Position numbers and translations under genes: made by a program. Below the pieces are notes generated by a model. That model was given only the letters and a program-made list of their open reading frames with translations, did not search any database and was not told the origin of the DNA. Shown here piece after piece: positions 29,904 to 36,858 of a stretch of DNA of 39,395 bases (the stretch's first letter is position 1; each line of letters begins with the position of its first letter). This DNA comes from a virus: positions 1 to 39,395 of the IMG/VR virus record IMGVR_UViG_3300032116_000532. The stretch is one strand, 5' to 3'.

Positions 29904-30932
29904 ATGGAATTAAATGAAATTTTAGAAGAATCTATTAAGTTAATGCAAGAAGACTTCTATAAAAAGAAGTTTTATTTCTCTTATAGTAGTTTAAGTAAGC
30001 TTTTGTGGAACCCACAGGCTTTTTATCAGATTTATGTATTAGGTAACAGAGAAGAGCGTGATGATGCTCATTTAGTAAATGGTAAAATTATACATGCTTT
30101 ACTGCTAGAACCTGAAAAGTTTAATCAGAACTTTGTTATAGCCCCAACAAGCCTACCTACAGGTAATACTAAAAAGGTAGTAGACACTGTATTTAGACAC
30201 CACTCAGAACTTAAAATAAACGGTGATCAAAGAACGGAGCTGGCTGAATTTGAAGCAGCTATTCTGGATGTAATGAGAGATATAAACTACTTTCAGAATC
30301 TAAAAACAGATCAGCAAAGGTTAGACAAGGTTATTACTTCTGATACAATCAGTTACTGGGGATTTTTACAAACAAAAGGATCTAAAACGCTAATTGACCA
30401 GGAGTCATATGACTTCTGTAAGAATGCTGTAGATTTAATAAAGACTAACAAGGAAGTTTGTAACTTGATTGGTTGTGACGTAACAGACTTTGACAACAAA
30501 GAGGTGTATAATGAATTATACTTAGAGTGTCAAGTAAATGACAAAGTTTTTGGACTCAAAGGAATTATAGACAATATTGTTATAGATCATGATCAAAAGG
30601 TGATATCTATAAACGATATTAAAACTACATCTAAAGACCTCAAAGATTTCCCCGAAACTGTAGAATTTTATAACTATTGGCTGCAAGCTGTAATTTATTG
30701 CACCATTGTTGGAGTAAAATTCATAAATTTATATGAGAAGGGTTACAAAATAAAGTTCAGCTTTGTTGTAATTGATAAATCTTATCAGGTATATGCTTTT
30801 CCTGTTAGTGAAACTACACTAGGTAACTGGATGGAAAAACTACTAGGTGTTATAGAAAAAGCAGATTGGCATTATACCAATAAAGACTTCACCCTTCCTT
30901 ATGAATTTGCAACAAATAAGGTGATTCTTTAA
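29904..30932 (+). CDS. PD-(D/E)XK superfamily nuclease
   Basis: The 342-residue protein resembles phage RecB-family/exonuclease VIII-type nucleases. An N-terminal FSYSSLSKLLWNPQAFY and VNGKIIHALLLEPEKFN motif (the His-containing helix) come first. The catalytic core GLKGIIDNIVIDHDQKVISINDIKTTSKD follows (D...D-x-K; two halves). A Q-containing helix region, YNYWLQAVIYCTIVG, comes after. It probably resects DNA ends with the Sak4/SSB pair, making single strands for annealing, or it processes replication forks. It starts five bases after the ThyX stop. Confidence 0.85.
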   Translation: MELNEILEESIKLMQEDFYKKKFYFSYSSLSKLLWNPQAFYQIYVLGNREERDDAHLVNGKIIHALLLEPEKFNQNFVIAPTSLPTGNTKKVVDTVFRHHSELKINGDQRTELAEFEAAILDVMRDINYFQNLKTDQQRLDKVITSDTISYWGFLQTKGSKTLIDQESYDFCKNAVDLIKTNKEVCNLIGCDVTDFDNKEVYNELYLECQVNDKVFGLKGIIDNIVIDHDQKVISINDIKTTSKDLKDFPETVEFYNYWLQAVIYCTIVGVKFINLYEKGYKIKFSFVVIDKSYQVYAFPVSETTLGNWMEKLLGVIEKADWHYTNKDFTLPYEFATNKVIL

Positions 30933-30941
30933 AAAAATGTC

Positions 30942-31502
30942 ATGATAGAAAAACTCTATGGAAAGTACTTTCAAAAGTCTAGATCTTTTCTCTATCCCAT
31001 ATTAGGTATAAAAAGGACTAGTGCTAACATCCCTAAAGGAACATACATTTCTTTAGAGGGATTAATAGGTCCTGAAGATATGAAGTTGATCTGTGTCTAT
31101 CCAGTTAATGAATCTGAAGGCTTCAAAGCCTTTGAAAATCAAATGCTTATAGGTAATCCCCTATTTTCAGAAAAGATGCAGGTGAGTAATACAAACATCT
31201 ATATATTTGATTTAGAGTCTTATAAGATTGACTGGTTCAACTTCATCTTGGGTAAATACTCAAAACTATCCAACCCTGTAAAAAGAGCAATTAAAACCTA
31301 TTATGGTGAGAAAACAGCTGAGTATAAGTATATAGAAAGCTACCTCTATCCAGAAAAGTACTTTGAAACTTATGCTAACCTTTTGGAAGTAGACATAGCC
31401 ACCCTAGAAAATATTGGGGAGCTTTGTGATGCTTGTGACTTAGAAAAAGAAACATTAAAAATTCCTGTAGAGTATTTGGAATTACTAACAAAAATAGAAT
31501 AA
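30942..31502 (+). CDS. Conserved-looking protein of the replication block, 186 aa
   Basis: Not recognised. An alpha/beta sequence starts with MIEKLYGKYFQKSRSFLYPILG, a basic start. GTYISLEGLIGPEDMKLICVYP (a strand pair), then NIYIFDLESYKIDWFNFILGKYS and a C-terminal Tyr-rich helix region (YIESYLYPEKYFETYANLLEV) follow. The neighbours suggest a DNA-metabolism role. It begins 9 bases after the nuclease stop. Confidence 0.65.
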   Translation: MIEKLYGKYFQKSRSFLYPILGIKRTSANIPKGTYISLEGLIGPEDMKLICVYPVNESEGFKAFENQMLIGNPLFSEKMQVSNTNIYIFDLESYKIDWFNFILGKYSKLSNPVKRAIKTYYGEKTAEYKYIESYLYPEKYFETYANLLEVDIATLENIGELCDACDLEKETLKIPVEYLELLTKIE

Positions 31503-31523
31503 ATTTGTTACAAAATTATTATT

Positions 31524-31931
31524 ATGAGTAAATCAATGATGCTAATTACATCAACCTGGGGAAAGTCTAAAACATTCAGACTTATCCCTGTTACAAAAGA
31601 TAGTATTTATAACGAAGCTATCTTTGACTTAGACAATAAAGTGCTTGCACTTATTTCTAAGGAGAAGAAACAAACTATGCATATGTTACCCAAACTGAAT
31701 GAGTTCGGAGACGTTCAGTACCTTAAGGTGGGTAAAAGAGCTAATGGAAAAGAGTTTAGTGAAGAGCGTAAACTTGTAGAAACATTCTATGAGTATTATG
31801 TTGAGAATGTAGAAGAGGTGGTAGAATTTGTAAAAGCATTTGCTATTAATGCAGATACATTCAACTACCAACAATACATCGATGCTAAATCTGAAACAGT
31901 TAATCAGCCTAGCCTGATCCAATCTGTATAA
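31524..31931 (+). CDS. Conserved-looking protein of the replication block, 135 aa
   Basis: Not recognised. A strand-rich N-terminal half (SMMLITSTWGKSKTFRLIPVT, KVLALISKEKKQTM) is followed by an acidic helical half (ERKLVETFYEYYVENVEEVV). It ends before a strong terminator. It may be a small nucleoprotein or polymerase accessory factor; this is only suggested by position, one gene before the polymerase. Confidence 0.65.
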   Translation: MSKSMMLITSTWGKSKTFRLIPVTKDSIYNEAIFDLDNKVLALISKEKKQTMHMLPKLNEFGDVQYLKVGKRANGKEFSEERKLVETFYEYYVENVEEVVEFVKAFAINADTFNYQQYIDAKSETVNQPSLIQSV

Positions 31932-31951
31932 GAATAACTATTAGCTTTAAA

Positions 31952-31981
31952 AGCAGATGTTCAAAAGACATCTGCTTTTTT
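31952..31981 (+). terminator. Rho-independent terminator before the polymerase gene
   Basis: AGCAGATGT (31952-31960) pairs perfectly with ACATCTGCT (31968-31976) around a 7-base loop, followed by TTTTT. The polymerase gene downstream therefore probably has its own promoter in the 36 bases after it, or relies on read-through. Confidence 0.85.
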
Positions 31982-32017
31982 GTCGAAAGGGGGAACAGCT
32001 TAACTGAACACTGTATT

Positions 32018-33955
32018 ATGGAAAATTATGTAAAGCCTAATTGGATAATGGACTATGAGACACTATCTAACTGTTTCATAGGAGTATTCCAACATTATAA
32101 GACAGAAGAAAGAAAGGTGTTTGTTGTTTGCAAACAGCGAACAGACTTCCCAGAATTTATAGCATTTCTAAATGAATGTGTAACTAAAGGTCAGTGGCAT
32201 ATATCCTTTAATGGATTAAACTTTGATGCCCAGATTACACAACACATTCTAAACAATCAAAAGAGACTTTTAAAATTGTCGGCAGAGGCTGTAGCTGCTG
32301 AGGTATATAACTATGCCCAAAAGACAATAGAAAAAAGTAACAATGGAATGTTTGTAGAATATGCTCCACATAAGTTAAAGATCAAACAGATTGATGTATT
32401 TAAACTTAACCACTGGGATAACAGGGCTAAGATGAGTGGTTTGAAATGGGTTCAATATTCTATGGATTGGGAGAATGTTGAAGACATGCCTCATCCTCAT
32501 TATAAACCTGTAGAGAATGAGCAAGAACTTGAGAACATTATAAACTATTGTATAAATGATGTTCTTAGTACAAAAGAAGTTTTTCATCATTCTAAAGAAC
32601 AAATCCTCTTAAGACAAACTTTGACCAAAGAGTATGGAATAGATCTCTATTCTGCTTCTGAACCAAGGATATCTAAAGAGCTGTTTTTACATTTCCTCAG
32701 TCAAAAACTTGGTATTGATAAATCAGATATTAAACAATTAAGGACACCACGTCCCTATATAGTGTTAGCTGATTGTATCCTACCCTACGTTGAATTTAAA
32801 ACTCCAGAGTTTCAAAAGGTACTTGACTACTTCCGTACAAAGGTGATTACATCTACAAAAGAAGGATTTAAGTATAGTGTAGACTACAAAGGAGTTAAGA
32901 CAGACTATGGTCTTGGCGGCATCCACGGATCTATAGACGCTGGTCTCTATGAAGCAAAACCAGGATGGACAATTATGACATCTGATGTTACTAGCTTCTA
33001 TCCCAATCTAGCTATCAAAAACCAGTTTGCTCCACAGCATCTGCCTAAGAAAGAATTCTGTGAACTGTACGAATGGATCTTCGAGGAAAGAAAGAAAATA
33101 CCAAAATCAGATCCAAAGAACTATGTTTACAAGATTATTCTAAATTCTACCTATGGGCTAACTGGTGATGAGAATAGTTTTCTGTACGATCCTAAAATGA
33201 CAATGCAGATTACTATTAATGGTCAACTACTTCTAAGCAAGCTTTATGAAATGCTAACATTAGCAATTCCTGAAGGTATTCCTCTTATGCAAAATACTGA
33301 TGGTCTTGAGATGCTGATTCCTGAATCTGATGTACAAAAATATATGGATGTATGCAGACAATGGGAAGTTCTAACACAGTTGAGTTTAGAACACGATCAA
33401 TATCAAAAGATGATCATCCGTGATGTAAACAACTATATGGCTGTTTATAAGAACGGTAAAGTAAAGTGTAAGGGAGCATTTGAGTGGGAAGACTTAGACA
33501 AAAAGAAGGTAGCTATGTTTCATAAAAACAAAAGCTTCCTGATTATTCCTAAAGCAATTAATGCTTACTTCATTAATGGTACTAAACCAGAAGATTTCTT
33601 AGAACAGAACAATAATATATATGATTATTGTGCCGGTGTAAAAGCAAAAGCCGGTTGGAGGTTTGAAGAAAGAAAAGTGGTTAATAGTCAATTAGTTATA
33701 AATAAGCTACAGAAGATTGTAAGGTATTATGTTTCCAATACTGGAAGCAAACTAGTAAAATGTCATGACGACGGACGAGAAATACAGGTAGAATCTGGTG
33801 AATGGTTACAAACAATAATTAATAAACTAGATAAAAATCTGCCGTTTGCTAGTTATGATATAAACAAGAAGTATTATCTTGAAGAGATTTATAAACAAAT
33901 AGAACAGATTGAAGAAGTAACTTTTAAATCTAGTGTACAACTTTCATTATTTTAA
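32018..33955 (+). CDS. Family B DNA polymerase
   Basis: This replicative polymerase has 645 residues. The exonuclease part has Exo I DYETL (Asp12, Glu14), Exo II SFNGLNFDAQ, and Exo III YCINDVLST. The polymerase part has motif A SDVTSFYPNLAIK (Asp323), motif B KIILNSTYGL (from Lys372) and motif C QNTDG (Asp428), where the usual Y-x-DTD is reduced to NTD. The set is complete for proofreading and synthesis, but the protein is short compared with T4-type enzymes, as in several Bacteroidota phages. It is the centre of the replication block. The protein begins MENYVKPNW after a terminator. Confidence 0.92.
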   Translation: MENYVKPNWIMDYETLSNCFIGVFQHYKTEERKVFVVCKQRTDFPEFIAFLNECVTKGQWHISFNGLNFDAQITQHILNNQKRLLKLSAEAVAAEVYNYAQKTIEKSNNGMFVEYAPHKLKIKQIDVFKLNHWDNRAKMSGLKWVQYSMDWENVEDMPHPHYKPVENEQELENIINYCINDVLSTKEVFHHSKEQILLRQTLTKEYGIDLYSASEPRISKELFLHFLSQKLGIDKSDIKQLRTPRPYIVLADCILPYVEFKTPEFQKVLDYFRTKVITSTKEGFKYSVDYKGVKTDYGLGGIHGSIDAGLYEAKPGWTIMTSDVTSFYPNLAIKNQFAPQHLPKKEFCELYEWIFEERKKIPKSDPKNYVYKIILNSTYGLTGDENSFLYDPKMTMQITINGQLLLSKLYEMLTLAIPEGIPLMQNTDGLEMLIPESDVQKYMDVCRQWEVLTQLSLEHDQYQKMIIRDVNNYMAVYKNGKVKCKGAFEWEDLDKKKVAMFHKNKSFLIIPKAINAYFINGTKPEDFLEQNNNIYDYCAGVKAKAGWRFEERKVVNSQLVINKLQKIVRYYVSNTGSKLVKCHDDGREIQVESGEWLQTIINKLDKNLPFASYDINKKYYLEEIYKQIEQIEEVTFKSSVQLSLF

Positions 33956-33966
33956 AAACAAATTTT

Positions 33967-34785
33967 ATGCCAGCAAAAACACAATTTAGCACAGAACAGT
34001 ATTTAAGAAATGTTGAACTTCCTAATCACGGTAAGAGATATCAGGTGATATCTCATGGACATATTATTGATCAGACCCGTAACGAACTTGTAACTGCAGG
34101 GTTTGATATTAAAACAGAATTATATAAAACAACTTTAGATGGGCAGATTGCTCAGGGTATTTATCATCTGAACTATGCAACAGATCCAGAAATTGGATTA
34201 ATGTTTGCATGGAGTAATAGTTATAATAAGATGATGAGATTTAAGTGTGCAGTTGGTGCACATGTATTTGTTTGTATGAATGGTGTTGTATCAGGAGATT
34301 TGGCTAACTATAAACGTAAGCACACTGGTACAGCTTTGGCGGACGTAAATAATAGTATTTTGTCCCAGGTTTCTGGAGCAAAAGAATATTACAACAATCT
34401 TATTGCAGATAAAGAAATGCTGAAACAAGTTATCTTAAGTAAAAAAGACCAGGCAGCTATTGTTGGAAGACTGTATGCTGATAATGAAATTATCACTCTT
34501 ACACAAGTTGGACTTGTAAAGAAAGAGATGGAAGAGCCTACATACAATTACAATGTAGATCCTAACTCAGCTTGGTCTTTATATAACCACTTGACACTAG
34601 CTCTAAAAGATTCTCACCCTATGAGATATCTGTCTGATCATCAGAATTTACATACATTCTTTGTTAACGAGTTTAACAGTGGAGCATCTCAAATTTACTC
34701 TGCTGTAGAAGAAACTCCAGTTTTTGAAGAAGTTACAGATTCTGTAGAAGAAGATACTAATGTATTTGGTGTAAACTTTCTATAA
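33967..34785 (+). CDS. DUF932-like phage protein
   Basis: The 272-residue protein is a soluble alpha/beta protein. The body, with RYQVISHGHIIDQTRNELV, EIGLMFAWSNSYNKMMRFKCAVGAHVFVCMNG (two halves), AIVGRLYADNEIITLTQ and YNHLTLALKDSHP, resembles DUF932-type proteins found in many phages and plasmids. Their role is unknown; they are often near recombination or replication genes. It follows the polymerase by 11 bases and ends before a G/C-rich hairpin. Acidic C-terminal tail. Confidence 0.7.
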   Translation: MPAKTQFSTEQYLRNVELPNHGKRYQVISHGHIIDQTRNELVTAGFDIKTELYKTTLDGQIAQGIYHLNYATDPEIGLMFAWSNSYNKMMRFKCAVGAHVFVCMNGVVSGDLANYKRKHTGTALADVNNSILSQVSGAKEYYNNLIADKEMLKQVILSKKDQAAIVGRLYADNEIITLTQVGLVKKEMEEPTYNYNVDPNSAWSLYNHLTLALKDSHPMRYLSDHQNLHTFFVNEFNSGASQIYSAVEETPVFEEVTDSVEEDTNVFGVNFL

Positions 34786-34792
34786 CTAAAAA

Positions 34793-34822
34793 GGGAGGGG
34801 GTACGTTCCCCTCCCAAATTTT
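34793..34822 (+). terminator. Hairpin with weak T tail
   Basis: GGGAGGGG (34793-34800) pairs with CCCCTCCC (34808-34815) around 7 bases, followed by AAATTTTAT. The stem is very stable but the T tail is delayed, so it may only partly stop transcription before the kinase gene. Confidence 0.65.
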
Positions 34823-34827
34823 ATCTT

Positions 34828-35520
34828 ATGATTATAGCACTTAACGGTTATGCTGGATCTGGTAAAGATACTATAGCAGCTATTATTCAGTATCTCTTAT
34901 GTACTAACAAAGGGGACCTGGATATTCAAAATGTTGTCAAGTATTATGACAAGCATGCTTGGTGGTTAGAGTATCAGTCAGGTTGGGAAGTAAAGAAATT
35001 TGCTGGTAAACTAAAACAAGTAGCAGAGCTTCTTACAGGTATTCCCAAATACATGTTTGAGAATAGGGAGTTTAAGGTTGGCAACATGCCTGAAGAATGG
35101 ACAAAACATGGTATGCCAATGTCTGTAAGAGAATTCTTACAGAGGCTCGGTACAGACGGTCTCAGAAACAACCTATGTGATAATGTATGGGTGAACGCTC
35201 TAATGATAGACTATAAACCAGAGCATGATGTAGAATATACTACTACAGAAAACAATAGTGTTATTCCTACAGAGTTTATTACAACCTATCCAAACTGGAT
35301 TATTACAGACTGCAGATTTCCAAATGAGGCCCACGCTGTAAAAAGAAAAGGTGGTATAATCATTAGAGTAGATAGACCTAGTGTTCAACCTGTAAATAAA
35401 CACGTATCTGAAACAGCATTGGATAGCTGGAACTTTGATTATAAAATTATGAATGGATCTGATTTAACAGCCCTAGCTTTTACAGTGGAGACCATTTTAA
35501 AGAAAGAAAAGATACTATGA
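34828..35520 (+). CDS. Deoxynucleoside monophosphate kinase
   Basis: The P-loop kinase converts dNMPs to dNDPs for phage DNA synthesis, like T4 gene 1. It has 230 residues, with Walker A GYAGSGKDT at 7-15. A substrate part has VREFLQRLGTDGLRNNL, followed by the strand and lid around NWIITDCRFPNEAHAVKRKGG and RVDRPSV. The DxRFPNE motif is typical of this family. The end overlaps the next start by 4 bases (ATGA). It acts downstream of ThyX in making dTTP. Assignment good. Confidence 0.88.
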   Translation: MIIALNGYAGSGKDTIAAIIQYLLCTNKGDLDIQNVVKYYDKHAWWLEYQSGWEVKKFAGKLKQVAELLTGIPKYMFENREFKVGNMPEEWTKHGMPMSVREFLQRLGTDGLRNNLCDNVWVNALMIDYKPEHDVEYTTTENNSVIPTEFITTYPNWIITDCRFPNEAHAVKRKGGIIIRVDRPSVQPVNKHVSETALDSWNFDYKIMNGSDLTALAFTVETILKKEKIL

Positions 35521-36371
35521 AGATAATAAAACAGAAAACTAAAACCCTGATAACTAGAGATAATGGGAGAAGTAGTGACGCTATTTCTCCCAATTTTATC
35601 TATGGCTGTTTGGGCGGATGTATGAATTCCTACTGTTATGTAGGACGGTATAACAACGATAAGGTGTATATAAATGAGAATACAAAAGATATAGCAGACT
35701 CTATAACAAAATGGGTGGATGCACAACCCTGGCCTAAAGCACCAAACCAGGTTGATGATACATACTACGTTATAGACATAGGCTGTAGCACAGACGTAGC
35801 TTTAATGAAAAAACACTACGACTGGAATAGTGTGTTTGAATACTTTAATGTATACAATCCAAAAGCTAAAAGTACATTTGCCACTAAGTATCCATCAATG
35901 TTTAATCCTGTCATCTATGACTTAGATAAAAATAAACATAGAATCAGGGTGAGCTTGATGCCCCAGAAATACTCTGATGTATTAGAGCCTAATACAGATA
36001 AGATTTCAACAAGAATTAAATCAATTTCGTACCTTCAACAACATATGGAAGTACATATCAACTTTAGCCCTATCATCTACGCAGATGGTTGGCTAAAAGA
36101 ATATGAAGATCTTTTCCAAGAAATTAAATGTAATGAAATTGAAACCAAATGTGAGTGCATCTTTCTAACGTATAACAATATACAGCATGAAAGAAACTCT
36201 CCTATGGTAAATGATCTTTGTTGGAAGCCAGATATTCAGGAAAAGAAAGATTCACAATATGCTCCTGATAATATCCGTTATAAGTGGCAACTGAAAAAAC
36301 AAATGATACAGGACTTTACCAACCTGTATAGTAGGTATTTTGATCCGGCTGGTATCCGTTATATATTTTAA
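35517..36371 (+). CDS. Radical SAM protein, spore photoproduct lyase-like
   Basis: The 284-residue protein has the iron-sulfur cysteine cluster Cys31, Cys35, Cys40 in YGCLGGCMNSYCYVGR. The spacing is CX3CX4C instead of the standard CX3CX2C. YYVIDIGCSTDVALMKK (SAM-binding-type strand), a C-terminal FSPIIYADGWLKEYEDLF and an RYKWQLKKQ end follow. The YCYV and the length point to the SPL-like branch, which repairs thymine dimers with SAM, but the substrate here is unknown. It is translationally coupled to dNMP kinase (ATGA). Confidence 0.75.
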   Translation: MKIIKQKTKTLITRDNGRSSDAISPNFIYGCLGGCMNSYCYVGRYNNDKVYINENTKDIADSITKWVDAQPWPKAPNQVDDTYYVIDIGCSTDVALMKKHYDWNSVFEYFNVYNPKAKSTFATKYPSMFNPVIYDLDKNKHRIRVSLMPQKYSDVLEPNTDKISTRIKSISYLQQHMEVHINFSPIIYADGWLKEYEDLFQEIKCNEIETKCECIFLTYNNIQHERNSPMVNDLCWKPDIQEKKDSQYAPDNIRYKWQLKKQMIQDFTNLYSRYFDPAGIRYIF

Positions 36372-36376
36372 AACGT

Positions 36377-36637
36377 ATGACTCTAGGAATTGGAACTGAT
36401 AATCTTTGTATAAAAGTATATGATCCTGTGAATCAAAAGATCATAGCTGTTTTTGATACCTATAAAAAAGCATCTGCAAGACTTGGTGTATCAGCTGAGT
36501 TAATTCATAGAAAAGTGACCTCTAAAAGAAGGTTATACTCTCCTAAATATGGATTAGATGTGGCTGTGAGAATAGGGCAAAAGACAAAAGAAATGGATGA
36601 GCTAATCCTAAAAACAAATAAATATAAACCACTCTAA
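36377..36637 (+). CDS. NUMOD-like DNA-binding protein, 86 aa
   Basis: The protein has the short pattern of a nuclease-associated DNA-binding module: IKVYDPVNQKIIAVFDTYKKASARLGVSAELIHRKV (two halves), with a V-x-F-x-T-x-x-x-A-x-x-x-LGVS helix-turn-helix. The end is Lys-rich. NUMOD modules usually sit in homing endonucleases; here no nuclease part is present, so it may be a stand-alone regulator or a remnant. It follows the radical SAM gene by 5 bases. Confidence 0.65.
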   Translation: MTLGIGTDNLCIKVYDPVNQKIIAVFDTYKKASARLGVSAELIHRKVTSKRRLYSPKYGLDVAVRIGQKTKEMDELILKTNKYKPL

Positions 36638-36638
36638 T

Positions 36639-36809
36639 ATGTTTGAATTAAAAGTTACTCTGATTAGTAAATCAGAATGCCTACTAGGATTTCTATTTGA
36701 CCAAGGTGAATTTGAACTTGTAGAAGATACGTGGGTTCCATTTACCAGACTCAGAATAGGAATTATTTTTGCTATAGTAGATGTCACCTACTATAAACGA
36801 AAATTCTAA
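36639..36809 (+). CDS. Small protein, 56 aa
   Basis: From the ATG at 36639 to the TAA at 36807 the frame reads MFELKVTLISKSECLLGFLF, then DQGEFELVEDTWVPFTRLRI and GIIFAIVDVTYYKRKF. It is strand-rich and probably a small beta protein. The end RLRIGIIFAIVDV resembles the end of the protein at 1131-1286. It starts one base after the NUMOD-like stop and closes the operon before a strong hairpin. Function unknown. Confidence 0.65.
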   Translation: MFELKVTLISKSECLLGFLFDQGEFELVEDTWVPFTRLRIGIIFAIVDVTYYKRKF

Positions 36810-36816
36810 AGCTATA

Positions 36817-36858
36817 CGTAAGGGACGGTTATTTATACTGTCCCTTACGAGCTTTTTC
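36817..36858. terminator. Bidirectional terminator overlapping the end of the minus-strand gene
   Basis: CGTAAGGGAC (36817-36826) pairs perfectly with GTCCCTTACG (36840-36849) around a 13-base loop. On the + strand AGCTTTTT follows. The TAA of the minus-strand gene lies inside the loop and its last codons form one side of the stem. Confidence 0.8.
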
